Positions 8,989 through 17,299 of a DNA stretch of 64,000 nt are shown piece by piece. The notes beneath the pieces are model-generated. The model did no database searches, was not told the origin of the DNA, and was given only the letters and a program-made list of their open reading frames with translations. Both the position numbers and the translations under genes were made by a program. The DNA is from Mycolicibacterium malmesburyense (GTDB lineage: Bacteria > Actinomycetota > Actinomycetes > Mycobacteriales > Mycobacteriaceae), in assembly GCF_001050015.1 (NCBI RefSeq), contig NZ_CVTB01000177.1, positions 5,335-69,334 on the forward strand. Direction: 5' to 3'. The stretch's first letter is position 1, and every line of letters starts with the position of its first letter.

Positions 8989-8994
8989 ACAGTA
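8989..8994 (-). promoter_or_regulatory. -10 box of the proXVWZ operon (leaderless type)
   Basis: TACTGT on the minus strand, 7 nt before the proX ATG, fits the mycobacterial TANNNT consensus at the distance expected for transcription starting at the initiation codon. No clear -35 element is visible. Confidence 0.5.
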
Positions 8995-9019
8995 TCGACA
9001 TCGCCGCAGCTACGCGCGA

Positions 9020-9069
9020 TTTGTCCGGCCCCGGATTCGACCGACCACGTCAAACGCCGTTTGTCCGGC
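9020..9069. repeat. Direct repeats TTTGTCCGGC, 40 bp apart
   Basis: Two identical 10-mers at 9020-9029 and 9060-9069 lie in the 112-bp region between divergent proX and the LapA-like gene. The spacing is close to four helical turns. They could be regulator sites or chance; no regulator is encoded beside them. Confidence 0.35.
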
Positions 9070-9093
9070 GCGGGAAAGGGCAAAGATGGACCC

Positions 9094-9483
9094 ATGAGCA
9101 CCGATCCGTATGGGGCGTCAGCGCAGAACGAACCGGAACCTTACGGTCCACCCAACCCCGGGCCTCCGGTCCCGCCGACGGACGACGAGATCGCCGAGCA
9201 CACACCACCGTCTGTGAACAAGGTCCACTTCACCCGGGCAGCCGCCCTGTGGACCGCGGTCATCGGCGGCCTGCTCATCCTGATCGTCCTGCTGATCTTC
9301 ATCGCACAGAACACCGAGTCGGCGCAGTTCGCGTTCCTCGGCTGGCATTGGCAGCTGCCGCTGGGGGTGGCGATCCTGCTCGCCGCGGTGTGCGGCGGGC
9401 TGATCGCCGCGCTGGCGGGCATGGCGCGCATGGTCCAACTGCGCCGCGCGGCGAAGAAGAACTACAAGGCCGCGCTCCGCTAG
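9094..9483 (+). CDS. LapA-domain (DUF1049) membrane protein
   Basis: A 129-residue membrane protein. It has a Pro-rich hydrophilic N-terminus (about 1-45), two hydrophobic helices (about 50-72 and 86-108), and between them the family signature FIAQNTESAQFAFLGW. The C-terminus is basic. This matches LapA/DUF1049 proteins and the position of Rv3760. The role in mycobacteria is unknown; E. coli LapA is an LPS-assembly scaffold, which cannot be transferred directly. The 3' end overlaps the convergent phosphotransferase gene by 4 nt. Confidence 0.82.
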   Translation: MSTDPYGASAQNEPEPYGPPNPGPPVPPTDDEIAEHTPPSVNKVHFTRAAALWTAVIGGLLILIVLLIFIAQNTESAQFAFLGWHWQLPLGVAILLAAVCGGLIAALAGMARMVQLRRAAKKNYKAALR

Positions 9484-10514
9484 CGGATCGCCTCCAGTCC
9501 GGCGTCGATCAACGGCGCCACCGCGTCATCGACCATGGTGACGAATTCCGACGGCGCGCCGCCCACCCGGCCGCGGTAGGCGATGCCCGCCGCGATGATC
9601 GCCAGCTTGAAGTACGCCAGGCCCATGTAGAACTCCCAATGGTCCAGCGGCTGACCCGACGCCACCGAATACCGTTGCGCGAGTTCGTCTGCCGGCGGAA
9701 TCAGCGGCGACGCCCACGCCGCGTCGGCGTGCACCAGGTTGAACATCGGGTGGCGGTACACGCACATCAACGCCGCGTCGCTGATGGGGTCGCCCAGCGT
9801 CGACATCTCCCAGTCCAGCACCGCGAGCACCTTGGTGCCGTCGTCGGCGTCGAGCATCGTGTTGTCGATGCGGTAGTCGCCGTGCACGATCGCGCTGCGG
9901 CTCTGCGCCGGTAGCGCCTCGCCCAGCGCGGCGTGCAGCCGCTTGACGTCGCCGTCGCGTTCGTCCCCACCATTTGTGTCGCGGCGCACCAACTCCCACT
10001 GGCCGCCCCAGCGCTTCACCTGCCGCTCGAGGTATCCGGTGGGCTTGCCGAAGTCTCCGAGGCCGACCTCCTCGGGTTCCAGGGCGTGCAGGTCGGCGAG
10101 CACCTTGATCAACGCGTCGACGCAGGCGTCGATCGCGGCCTTGTCGCCGAGGGCCTCCAGCTCGGCCGAATGGCGGATCACCCGGCCGGGGACGTAATCG
10201 ACCATCTGGAACGGCGCGCCGAGCACCGAGTCGTCGTTGCGCATGGTCACCGCGCGGGGCACCGGCACGGCGGTGTTCTGCAGCGCGGAGATCACCTTGT
10301 ACTCACGGGCCATGTCGTGCGCCGAGGGTGTCAGCCCGTGCAGCGGCGGCCTGCGCAGCACCCATTTCGATTGGTCGTCGAACACCAGGAAGGTCAGGTT
10401 TGAGCGGCCGCCGGAGATCAGTTCGGCGCGCAGGTCACCGGAGCGGGCGATGCCCTCCGAACGCAGATGACGGTCCAGGGCGTCGAGGTCGAGCCCGTCC
10501 AACGAGGTGGTCAT
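9480..10514 (-). CDS. Aminoglycoside-phosphotransferase-fold protein (Rv3761c region)
   Basis: A 344-residue kinase-like protein of the APH/choline-kinase superfamily. Visible motifs are the glycine-rich N-lobe GGRSNLTFLV, the Brenner motif HGDYRIDN with catalytic Asp, and VLDWEMSTLGDP for metal binding. Homologues are often annotated as the phosphotransferase part of acyl-CoA dehydrogenase FadE11/ACAD10-type proteins, but no dehydrogenase domain is present here. The substrate is unknown. The start is ATG at 10514, 10 nt upstream of which the next minus-strand gene ends, so the two are likely co-transcribed. Confidence 0.85.
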   Translation of the reverse strand: MTTSLDGLDLDALDRHLRSEGIARSGDLRAELISGGRSNLTFLVFDDQSKWVLRRPPLHGLTPSAHDMAREYKVISALQNTAVPVPRAVTMRNDDSVLGAPFQMVDYVPGRVIRHSAELEALGDKAAIDACVDALIKVLADLHALEPEEVGLGDFGKPTGYLERQVKRWGGQWELVRRDTNGGDERDGDVKRLHAALGEALPAQSRSAIVHGDYRIDNTMLDADDGTKVLAVLDWEMSTLGDPISDAALMCVYRHPMFNLVHADAAWASPLIPPADELAQRYSVASGQPLDHWEFYMGLAYFKLAIIAAGIAYRGRVGGAPSEFVTMVDDAVAPLIDAGLEAIR

Positions 10515-10524
10515 TCGAAAATGT

Positions 10525-11127
10525 CTACCACTGCTGATTTCTCGGCAGCAGGTCCCATACGTGCTCGGTGGAGTTCACGCCGGCGACGAAGAACGCCTCG
10601 CGCGTCGACGACCACAGCAGCCGGGTGATGCCGGCGTAGTCGACCTGCACACACAACAGGCGCTCGGTGCTCATGACGTCGTGCACCAGGGCGTTGATGA
10701 CGCCACCGTGGCTGAACAGCGCGACGGTGTCCTCCCGCTCGGCGGCCTTGACGATGTCGTCGGCTCCCGCCCTGACCCGGGAGAGGAACGCCGACTGGTC
10801 GACACCGCTGGGCAACTCGCCGTTGGCGAGGCGTCGTATGTCCTCTTCGGAGATCTCCTCGACCGGCGTGTAGTGCGAGAGGTCGCGGTCGTATTCGGCC
10901 ATCCGGTCGTCGATGTCGATCGACAGACCGAGCGCCTCGGCGACCGGCTCCGCGGTCTGGATCGCGCGCTTCTGCGGACTGCTGACCAGCCGCGAGATGG
11001 GGAACCGCGCCAGCGCCTCCGGCAGGCGCTTGGCCTGTTCGATGCCTTCTTCGGAAAGGTCGGGGTCGGAGCCCTGCCCCGGCTCGCTGCGGAGCGGCAG
11101 GGCGTGACGGATGATGAGCAACTGCAC
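10525..11127 (-). CDS. Histidine phosphatase family protein
   Basis: A 200-residue member of the phosphoglycerate-mutase-like branch. The N-terminal phospho-His motif reads IIRHA (Arg7, His8) rather than RHG, and the second catalytic His is in FSHGGVIN. Substrate unknown. GTG start at 11127, with -10 box TATGGT 6 nt upstream, indicates a leaderless message. The promoter overlaps the start codon of the divergent SDR gene only 11 bp away. Followed by the phosphotransferase gene after 10 nt. Confidence 0.88.
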   Translation of the reverse strand: MQLLIIRHALPLRSEPGQGSDPDLSEEGIEQAKRLPEALARFPISRLVSSPQKRAIQTAEPVAEALGLSIDIDDRMAEYDRDLSHYTPVEEISEEDIRRLANGELPSGVDQSAFLSRVRAGADDIVKAAEREDTVALFSHGGVINALVHDVMSTERLLCVQVDYAGITRLLWSSTREAFFVAGVNSTEHVWDLLPRNQQW

Positions 11128-11133
11128 CGTGCC

Positions 11134-11139
11134 ACCATA
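11134..11139 (-). promoter_or_regulatory. -10 box TATGGT for the histidine phosphatase gene
   Basis: On the minus strand TATGGT lies 6 nt before the GTG at 11127. Its last plus-strand base is the A of the ATG of the divergent SDR gene, so initiation regions of the two genes overlap physically. Confidence 0.45.
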
Positions 11140-11918
11140 TGGCCATGGGTTCCGACAAGGATTTCGCAGCCGACCTCTTCGACCTCAGCGACCGCGTGGT
11201 GCTGGTCACCGGCGGCAGCCGCGGGCTGGGCAAGGAGATGGCGATGGCCGCCGCACGCTGCGGCGCGGACGTGGTGATCGCCAGCCGCAAGTACGACTCC
11301 TGTGTGGCCACGGCCGACGAGATCGCCGCCGCGACGGGCCGCGCCGCGCTGCCCTACCAGGTGCACGTGGGGCGGTGGGACGAGCTCGACGGGTTGGTTG
11401 ACTCGGCCTACGAGCGGTTCGGCAAGGTCGATGTGCTGGTCAACAACGCGGGGATGTCGCCGCTGTACGAGTCGCTCACCTCGGTCACCGAGAAGCTGTT
11501 CGACTCCGTCGTCAACCTGAACCTCAAGGGCCCGTTCCGGTTGTCCGCGCTCGTCGGCGAGCGCATGGTCGCCGACGGTGGCGGGTCGATCGTCAACGTG
11601 AGCTCGAGCGGTTCGCGCCGCCCGCGCCCCGAGCAGTTGCCCTATTCGGCGGCCAAGGCGGGGCTCAACGCGCTGACCGAGGGGCTCGCACTGGCGTACG
11701 GCCCGACGGTGCGGGTCAACACGCTGATGCCCGGACCGTTCCTCACCGACATCAGCAAGGCCTGGGACATCCCCGCGACGCAGAAGGGTGCGCAGCACTT
11801 CGCGCTGCAGCGGCTCGGCGAGCCGCCCGAGATCATCGGCGCCGCACTGTATTTGATGTCCGATGCGTCGAGCTACACGTCGGGCTCGATCATCCGCGTC
11901 GACGGCGGCATGCCGTAG
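11139..11918 (+). CDS. SDR family oxidoreductase
   Basis: A 259-residue classical short-chain dehydrogenase. Cofactor motif VTGGSRGLGKE, NNAG at about residue 105, catalytic Ser in NVSSSGS, YxxxK as YSAAK, and a C-terminal GSIIRVDGGMP typical of FabG-like SDRs. The substrate cannot be inferred. Starts at ATG 11139 or 11145; the first is used. Divergent from the histidine phosphatase with an 11-bp gap, and followed by a bidirectional hairpin. Confidence 0.9.
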   Translation: MAMGSDKDFAADLFDLSDRVVLVTGGSRGLGKEMAMAAARCGADVVIASRKYDSCVATADEIAAATGRAALPYQVHVGRWDELDGLVDSAYERFGKVDVLVNNAGMSPLYESLTSVTEKLFDSVVNLNLKGPFRLSALVGERMVADGGGSIVNVSSSGSRRPRPEQLPYSAAKAGLNALTEGLALAYGPTVRVNTLMPGPFLTDISKAWDIPATQKGAQHFALQRLGEPPEIIGAALYLMSDASSYTSGSIIRVDGGMP

Positions 11919-11919
11919 C

Positions 11920-11968
11920 GATTTCGGTGCGCTACAAGTCGGTGAGCGACTGCGAGTGCACCGAAATC
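11920..11968. terminator. Nested hairpin between convergent genes (bidirectional terminator candidate)
   Basis: Perfect 11-bp arms GATTTCGGTGC (11920-11930) and GCACCGAAATC (11958-11968) enclose a second small stem AGTCG/CGACT. It lies between the SDR stop and the stop of the convergent MBL gene. There is no T-run, as is usual for mycobacterial intrinsic terminators. Confidence 0.6.
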
Positions 11969-11969
11969 A

Positions 11970-13847
11970 CTAGGGGGTGACGATGTTGAACGCCGGGTCG
12001 GGGCGGTCGAGCACGTCGATCAGCGATTGCAGGGCGTCGGCGTCGCCGGAGACGTCCAGGCCGGGTGAGCTGTCGTCGCCCGCGGCGAGCGCGAGCAGGC
12101 GCAGCTTGGAGGCCACCTTGACCGTCGCCTGGGCCGACGCCTCGTCGGCGGCCACCTTGCGGTGCACCAGCACGCCGTTTCGCAGCGTCAGCCGGTAATT
12201 GGTCGCGGTGTCGACGAAGGTGACGTCGACGGCGACATCGAGATCCCACGCCCGCGGGCCGTTCACGGTGATGGCGAGCGCGTCGAAGATCTGCTCGGGG
12301 GCCAGCTGCATCACCATCGACGTCGACGCGGTCTGGGTGGGCGTGCCGAAGTTACCCTCGCGCAGTTCGGTCGCTCCGGACAGAAAGAAGTTGCGCCACA
12401 CCGCGTTCTCGGCGCCGTAGGCGAGCTGTTCGAGGGTGTCGGCGTAGAGTTCACGGGCGGCGGTGTGCTGCTCGTCGGTGAAAATCGCATGGTCGAGAAG
12501 CGTTGCCGCCCAGCGGTAGTCACCTTCGTCGAAGGCTTTGCGGGCGATGTCGACCACCTTGTCCAGTCCGCCCATCGCATCGATGTAGCGGGGCCCGGCG
12601 GCCTCCGGCGGATGCGCCCACAGCCGCCCCGGATTGCCGTCGAACCAGCCCATGTAGCGCTGATAGACCGCCTTGACGTTGTGGCTGACCGACCCGTAGT
12701 AGCCGTGCGCGTGCCACGCCTTCTGCAGCGCAGGCGGAAGCGAGAAGTCCTCGGCGATCTCGATGCCGGTGAAGCCCTGGTTCAGCCGGCGCAGGGTCTG
12801 GTCATGCAGATACGCGTACAGATCCCGTTGCAGCGACAGGTATTCCACGATGCGGTCCCGACCCCAGGTCGGCCAGTGATGAGAGGCGAAGACGACGTCG
12901 GCGCGGTCGGCGAAGGCGTCGATCGCCTCGGTCAGGTAGCCGGCCCACCCGTGGGGATCGCGTACCAGCGCCCCGCGCAGGGTCAACAGGTTGTGTAGGT
13001 TGTGGGTGGCGTTCTCGGCCATGCACAGCGCGCGGAACTTCGGGAAGTAGAAGTGCATCTCGGCGGGCGCCTCTGTGCCGGGCGCCATCTGGAACTCGAT
13101 CTCGACGCCGTCGAAGCTGTGCGTTTCGCCGGTCTCGCGGATGTCGATCGTCGGAACGATCAGCGCCACTTCGCCCGTCGACGTCACCTGCCCCAACCCG
13201 CATCCCACCTGCCCCTGCGGGCCGCGGGCCAACAGCGCGCCGTACATGTAGCTCGCGCGGCGGCCCATCGCCGTACCCGCGTACACGTTCTCCTGCACGG
13301 CGTGTTCGGTGAAGTGCTCGGGCGCGATGACCGCGACGCGGCCGGCGTCGACGTCGGCTTGGGAGGTGACACCCAGGACGCCGCCGAAATGGTCGACGTG
13401 GCTGTGGGTGTATATCACCGCGACGACCGGGCGCTCGCCTCGGTGTTCGCGGTACAGCGCGAGCGCCGCCGCGGCGGTTTCCGTGGAGATCAAGGGGTCG
13501 ATGACGATCACGCCGGTGTCGCCCTCGACGAACGTGATGTTGGACAGGTCGAAGCCGCGCACCTGGTAGATGCCCTCGACCACCTCGTAGAGGCCCTGTT
13601 TGGCGCATAGGCGGCTCTGCCGCCACAGGCTGGGATGCACCGACGCCGGGGCGTCGCCGTCGAGGAACGCGTACGTGTCGTTGTCCCAGACCACCCGACC
13701 GTCGGCGGCCTTGATCACGCAGGGGTCCAGCGCCGCGATGAACCCGCGGTCGGCATCGTCGAAGTCCGCGGTGTCGTCGAAGGGCAACGAGGTGAGGTGC
13801 TGCCGATGTGCGGACTCGATGACGGGCGTGGGAGGTTTCTGCTCCAT
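11970..13847 (-). CDS. Alkyl sulfatase-like MBL-fold hydrolase (Rv3762c-like)
   Basis: A 625-residue enzyme of the SdsA1/alkylsulfatase type. Residues about 95-330 are a metallo-beta-lactamase domain with zinc motif THSHVDHFGG. The middle holds an alkylsulfatase dimerisation domain (GWFDGNPGRLWAHPP), and the C-terminus a sterol-carrier-like SCP2 domain (about 510-625). Family members hydrolyse alkyl sulfates; true substrate unknown. No signal peptide is seen. Start is ATG 13847, where MEQKPP begins; the frame stays open further upstream, but over the divergent cupin gene. Length matches Rv3762c. Confidence 0.88.
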   Translation of the reverse strand: MEQKPPTPVIESAHRQHLTSLPFDDTADFDDADRGFIAALDPCVIKAADGRVVWDNDTYAFLDGDAPASVHPSLWRQSRLCAKQGLYEVVEGIYQVRGFDLSNITFVEGDTGVIVIDPLISTETAAAALALYREHRGERPVVAVIYTHSHVDHFGGVLGVTSQADVDAGRVAVIAPEHFTEHAVQENVYAGTAMGRRASYMYGALLARGPQGQVGCGLGQVTSTGEVALIVPTIDIRETGETHSFDGVEIEFQMAPGTEAPAEMHFYFPKFRALCMAENATHNLHNLLTLRGALVRDPHGWAGYLTEAIDAFADRADVVFASHHWPTWGRDRIVEYLSLQRDLYAYLHDQTLRRLNQGFTGIEIAEDFSLPPALQKAWHAHGYYGSVSHNVKAVYQRYMGWFDGNPGRLWAHPPEAAGPRYIDAMGGLDKVVDIARKAFDEGDYRWAATLLDHAIFTDEQHTAARELYADTLEQLAYGAENAVWRNFFLSGATELREGNFGTPTQTASTSMVMQLAPEQIFDALAITVNGPRAWDLDVAVDVTFVDTATNYRLTLRNGVLVHRKVAADEASAQATVKVASKLRLLALAAGDDSSPGLDVSGDADALQSLIDVLDRPDPAFNIVTP

Positions 13848-13898
13848 GGCGTCACGATATTCATCCCCCCGTCGGCGCGGGGCTGGTTCACTGACCCC

Positions 13899-14447
13899 AT
13901 GCACGTACGCCGAGTGGTGACCGGTCATGACCCGTCGGGTAGGTCCGTCTTCGTCAGCGACGACGACGTCGCGCCCATCGAGACCATGTTGATGCCCGGC
14001 TTCGAGAATCATCTGCTGTGGGGCGGTGACGAACCGTGCCGCTTTCCCGATGACGGCTCGATGCCGCGGTGGCACAACTACTTTCCACCGGTCGGGGGGT
14101 TCCGGTTCGCGATGCTGACGCTGCCGCCGTCGCACGGCACCGAGGCCCCCGACGCGCTCGACATCGACGAGGCGATGGCCGAGATGGAAGAGAAGCTGCC
14201 GGGGATGCTCGGCTACATGGATTACACCGACCCGGGCATGCACACGACCGACACCGCCGACTTCGAGGTGGTGCTCGAGGGCACGGTCGTGCTCGAACTC
14301 GATGACGGCGCCGAAGTCACGCTGCACCCGGGCGACGCCGTCGTGCAGAACGGAACGCGCCACCGTTGGAAGAACCCCGGCGACACACCCGCCCGGATGG
14401 CGGTGTTCATCTGCGGCGCCGAGCACGCCGGTGTCGAGGCGAAATAG
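13899..14447 (+). CDS. Cupin-domain protein
   Basis: A 182-residue protein with a C-terminal small-barrel cupin: DFEVVLEGTVVLELDDG followed by LHPGDAVVQNGTRHRWKN. The first motif lacks the usual His pair, while the second keeps a His (RHRW). Metal binding is therefore uncertain. The N-terminal half (FENHLLWGGDEPCRFPDDG) matches a family of cupins of unknown function common in proteobacteria and mycobacteria. Divergent from the alkylsulfatase gene with 51 bp between them. Confidence 0.83.
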   Translation: MHVRRVVTGHDPSGRSVFVSDDDVAPIETMLMPGFENHLLWGGDEPCRFPDDGSMPRWHNYFPPVGGFRFAMLTLPPSHGTEAPDALDIDEAMAEMEEKLPGMLGYMDYTDPGMHTTDTADFEVVLEGTVVLELDDGAEVTLHPGDAVVQNGTRHRWKNPGDTPARMAVFICGAEHAGVEAK

Positions 14448-14457
14448 TCTCGCGCGA

Positions 14458-14871
14458 TCAGCCCTGGTGCTCGGCGAGCCACCGATCGGCCCGGCGCCTC
14501 GAGGCGCGCGAGAGCCACGCGTCCTGGATGAGCTCGGTCAGCTCGACCTTGCCGATCTCGCGTAATCGGCTCGCGCGCACCAGAACCGAGGGGTGGCCCT
14601 CGAAGCGGTCGGTGGTGAAGAACGGAGAGCCGGGGTCTTGCACCAGCGCCAGCTTGTCCATCTCCGACTCCACCCAGATCATGATCACGTCGGCGTAGCG
14701 TTCGCCGGTCTCGGGATCCTCGGCGTCGGGCTGGGGCGTGCGGAAGAACACGAACGACTTGCCGCCGACCTGGTAGATCGCGTTGCCCTTGGGGCCCTCG
14801 ACGCGGGTGGAGTGGGGCATCGACGCGGCGATCTCGTGGACGTCGGCCACCCGCGCCGGTCGGTCACGCAT
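14458..14871 (-). CDS. MmcQ/YjbR family protein
   Basis: A 137-residue small alpha/beta protein of the MmcQ/YjbR DNA-binding-like superfamily, with the typical pattern KSFVFFRTP ... PFFTTDRFEGHPSVLVR ... ELIQDAW. The biochemical role is not established for this family. It starts 8 nt inside the end of the upstream phosphoesterase gene, so the two are co-transcribed. Confidence 0.85.
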   Translation of the reverse strand: MRDRPARVADVHEIAASMPHSTRVEGPKGNAIYQVGGKSFVFFRTPQPDAEDPETGERYADVIMIWVESEMDKLALVQDPGSPFFTTDRFEGHPSVLVRASRLREIGKVELTELIQDAWLSRASRRRADRWLAEHQG

Positions 14872-15367
14872 GACGGTCCAGGGTGTGCAGCATGACCCGG
14901 GACAGTGTGCCCTTGCGCACCCTGGCGGTCATGTAGGTGCAGTGCGGCTGGCGGCGACGGTCCGTCGGAGAGCCCGGATTGAGCAGTCGCAGACCCGTTT
15001 TCGCGGTCGTATCCCACGGGATGTGGCTGTGACCGAACACCAGCACATCGGTGTCGGGATAGGCCCTGGCCATGCGCGCCTCGCGGCCGGTCGCCGCGCC
15101 GGTCTCGTGGACGACGGTGAAGCGCAGCCCGTCGAGCGTGACGTCGGCGCGCTCGGGCAGCCGGCGCCGCAGCTCGGCTCCGTCGTTGTTGCCCCAGCAG
15201 GCGACCAGGCGCTTGGCGCGTGCCTCGAGCGCGTCGAGCAACGACGGGTCCACCCAGTCGCCCGCGTGCACGACGACGTCGGCCTTGGCCACTTCGTCCC
15301 ACACGCGTGCGGGCAGGTCCTTGGCGCGCTTGGGGACGTGAGTATCGGCGATCAACAACAGCCGCAC
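14864..15367 (-). CDS. YfcE-type metallophosphoesterase
   Basis: A 167-residue calcineurin-fold phosphodiesterase. All metal-binding motifs are present in order: DTH (residues 8-10), GDW, GNND and GHSHIP. Length fits the YfcE/MJ0936 group of small phosphodiesterases. I use the GTG at 15367 because TAGATT ends 7 nt upstream (leaderless). An in-frame ATG at 15394 would add nine residues. Overlaps the MmcQ/YjbR gene by 8 nt. Physiological substrate unknown. Confidence 0.88.
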   Translation of the reverse strand: MRLLLIADTHVPKRAKDLPARVWDEVAKADVVVHAGDWVDPSLLDALEARAKRLVACWGNNDGAELRRRLPERADVTLDGLRFTVVHETGAATGREARMARAYPDTDVLVFGHSHIPWDTTAKTGLRLLNPGSPTDRRRQPHCTYMTARVRKGTLSRVMLHTLDRHA

Positions 15368-15374
15368 TGTTCCC

Positions 15375-15380
15375 AATCTA
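15375..15380 (-). promoter_or_regulatory. -10 box TAGATT for the phosphoesterase/MmcQ pair
   Basis: Minus-strand TAGATT followed by 7 nt and the GTG at 15367; matches TANNNT at leaderless spacing and supports the chosen start. Confidence 0.5.
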
Positions 15381-15485
15381 GTGGGCGGCGCCATCGACGC
15401 GACCGGTGGTGCGCCGAACGTGCGGTTGTGTGCGCAGAACGCGAGGAGCAGCGCGAACAAGCGTGCGCTCGAAGGGGTGAGGAAG

Positions 15486-15558
15486 CGCGCCCGAAGGGAT
15501 TCGAACCCCTAACCTTCTGATCCGTAGTCAGATGCTCTATCCGTTGAGCTACGGGCGC
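15486..15558 (-). tRNA. tRNA-Arg (anticodon ACG)
   Basis: A 73-nt cloverleaf with acceptor stem GCGCCCG (15552-15558) pairing with CGGGCGC (15487-15493). The anticodon loop is CTACGGA (ACG) and the T-arm GGTTCGAATCC. This is the TadA substrate whose A34 becomes inosine to read CGU, CGC and CGA. Confidence 0.97.
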
Positions 15559-15599
15559 ATGGTCGATCTTCAGTTGTCGGCTGAGGTTGTCAGCCGTGG

Positions 15600-15688
15600 C
15601 GGAGGCGAGAGGATTTGAACCTCCGGTCGCCTTTGAGGGCGACAACTCATTAGCAGTGAGCCCCATTCGGCCGCTCTGGCACGCCTCC
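15600..15688 (-). tRNA. tRNA-Ser (anticodon GCT)
   Basis: An 89-nt class II tRNA. The acceptor stem GGAGGCG (15682-15688) pairs with CGCCTCC (15601-15607), with discriminator G. Anticodon loop CTGCTAA (GCT, reading AGC/AGU) and a long variable arm. It lies upstream of tRNA-Arg on the same strand, 41 nt away, probably in one transcript. Confidence 0.97.
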
Positions 15689-15759
15689 TGACGATTACCG
15701 CCGATCCGACAGCGTACACATGGCCCACCGCGCGAGGCAAAGCGCATACGGCCGACCCA

Positions 15760-15765
15760 TAAACT
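15760..15765 (+). promoter_or_regulatory. -10 box TAAACT for the pat operon
   Basis: TAAACT is followed by 6 nt and the GTG start at 15772, fitting a leaderless transcript. Confidence 0.5.
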
Positions 15766-15771
15766 GGTGCG

Positions 15772-16827
15772 GTGACCGTCCGGCTGCGTCCCGAACTGGC
15801 TGATCTGCCCGCTTACACGCCGGGCAGGACCGTCCCCGGCGCCATCAAGATCGCCAGCAACGAAACGGTGCACCCCCCGCTGCCGAGCGTGCGGGCCGCG
15901 ATCTCAGAAGCCGTCGGCAACATCAACCGTTATCCGGACAACGGCTACGTCGAGCTCCGCGAGCGGCTCGCCAAACACGTCAACGTCGCGCCGGAGAACA
16001 TCTCCGTGGGCTGCGGGTCGGTCAGCCTGTGCCAGCAGCTGATCCAGATCACCTCGACCGTCGGCGACGAGGTGCTGTTCGGCTGGCGCAGCTTCGAGAT
16101 CTACCCGCTGCAGGTGCGTACCGCCGGAGCCACGCCGGTCGCGGTGCCGCTTACCGACCACACGCACGACCTCGACGCCATGTTGGCCGCGATCACCGAC
16201 CGCACCCGGCTGATCTTCGTGTGCAATCCGAACAACCCCACGGGGACGGTCGTCGCGCCTGATGCGCTGGCCCGCTTCGTCGCCGCGGTGCCACCGCACA
16301 TCGTGATCGCGCTCGACGAGGCCTACGTCGAGTACATCCGTGAACCGATGCTCCCCGACAGCCTCGGCCTGGTCCGCGCGCATCCCAATCTCGTTGTGCT
16401 GCGGACATTTTCGAAGGCATACGGGCTCGCCGGGCTGCGGGTGGGCTATGCGGTGGGCGATCCGGACCTCATCACCGCGCTCGGAAAGGTGTACGTGCCG
16501 TTCACCGCCACCAGCGTGTCGCAGGTCGCCGCGATCGCGTCCCTGGACGCCGCCGACGAGCTGCTCGCGCGCACCGACGCGGTGGTCGCCGAACGGTCCC
16601 GGGTGACCGCCGAACTGCGCGCCGCCGGCTACACCGTGCCCGACTCGCAGGCCAACTTCGTGTGGCTGCCGCTACCGGGACGCGCCCAGGAGTTCGCCGA
16701 GGCGTCGGCGGACAACCGCATCATCGTGCGGCCCTACGGCGACGACGGAGTGCGTGTCACCATCGCCGCGCCGCACGAGAGCGACGCGTTCCTCGAGTTC
16801 GCCCGCCGATGGATAGGACAGCCATGA
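15772..16827 (+). CDS. pat: Aromatic amino acid / histidinol-phosphate aminotransferase (HisC2/Pat type)
   Basis: A 351-residue class I/II PLP aminotransferase. Visible: substrate-binding region IASNETVHPPLPSV, NPNNPTG (about residues 152-158), LDEAYVEY, and the PLP lysine in TFSKAYGLAGLRVGY (Lys215). Mycobacterial Pat (Rv3772, also called HisC2) catalyses the last step of Phe/Tyr synthesis, which fits tyrA in the same window; histidinol-phosphate activity is the alternative. The GTG start is preceded by a leaderless-type -10. Its stop overlaps the next ATG (ATGA). Confidence 0.9.
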   Translation: MTVRLRPELADLPAYTPGRTVPGAIKIASNETVHPPLPSVRAAISEAVGNINRYPDNGYVELRERLAKHVNVAPENISVGCGSVSLCQQLIQITSTVGDEVLFGWRSFEIYPLQVRTAGATPVAVPLTDHTHDLDAMLAAITDRTRLIFVCNPNNPTGTVVAPDALARFVAAVPPHIVIALDEAYVEYIREPMLPDSLGLVRAHPNLVVLRTFSKAYGLAGLRVGYAVGDPDLITALGKVYVPFTATSVSQVAAIASLDAADELLARTDAVVAERSRVTAELRAAGYTVPDSQANFVWLPLPGRAQEFAEASADNRIIVRPYGDDGVRVTIAAPHESDAFLEFARRWIGQP

Positions 16828-17297
16828 GCGACGCCCGCGAAACCTTCGATGAGCTCACGCAGCGCACCGGCACCATCTCCGACGGCGAACTCGACGAGTT
16901 CTGGGCGACCCTGCGGCCCGCCACCATCGACTTCATGATCGGCGAGTGGAAGGGCGGCGAGTTCCACACCGGCCACAAGGCCAACGGATTCATGGAGCGC
17001 CTGAACTGGTTCGGCAAGACCTTCCATTCCGCGACCGACGCCAAGCCCCTGGTGTGCCTGGACGCCGACGGCAACAAGTTCTCGAACACCGAGGCCATGA
17101 AGGGCGAGGCCAGCCTGTGGATGGAGGAGTTCCGCGGGGAGGTGACGGCGTCGATGGTCTACGACGGCGCGCCGGTGCACGACCACTTCAAGGTCGTCGA
17201 CGAGAACGCCGTCGTCGGCATCATGAACGGCAAGGGCGCGCTCGACATCAGCTCCGGCACGGCCCGGCACCTGTACTTCTACCTCGAGCGGCTGTAG
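16824..17297 (+). CDS. GXWXG/DUF4334 domain protein
   Basis: A 157-residue soluble protein. The N-terminal GEWKGGEFHTGHK matches the GXWXG motif; the C-terminal half matches DUF4334 (SMVYDGAPVHDHFKVVDENAVVGIMNGK). Some family members bind or modify small acids, but function is not established. It is translationally coupled to pat through ATGA, which suggests a role linked to aromatic metabolism; that is inference only. Confidence 0.82.
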   Translation: MSDARETFDELTQRTGTISDGELDEFWATLRPATIDFMIGEWKGGEFHTGHKANGFMERLNWFGKTFHSATDAKPLVCLDADGNKFSNTEAMKGEASLWMEEFRGEVTASMVYDGAPVHDHFKVVDENAVVGIMNGKGALDISSGTARHLYFYLERL

Positions 17298-17299
17298 CG

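Noticed and set aside
8481..9914. Long plus-strand frame across proX, the LapA gene and the phosphotransferase gene
   Set aside because: Composition is typical of high-GC shadow frames and it overlaps three well-supported genes.
13848..14426. N-terminal extension of the alkylsulfatase-like frame
   Set aside because: It lies antisense to the cupin gene, and the conserved protein begins at 13847.
15486..15688. Phage or element attachment site at the tRNA-Arg/tRNA-Ser pair
   Set aside because: No integrase gene and no duplicated tRNA 3' end found in the window.
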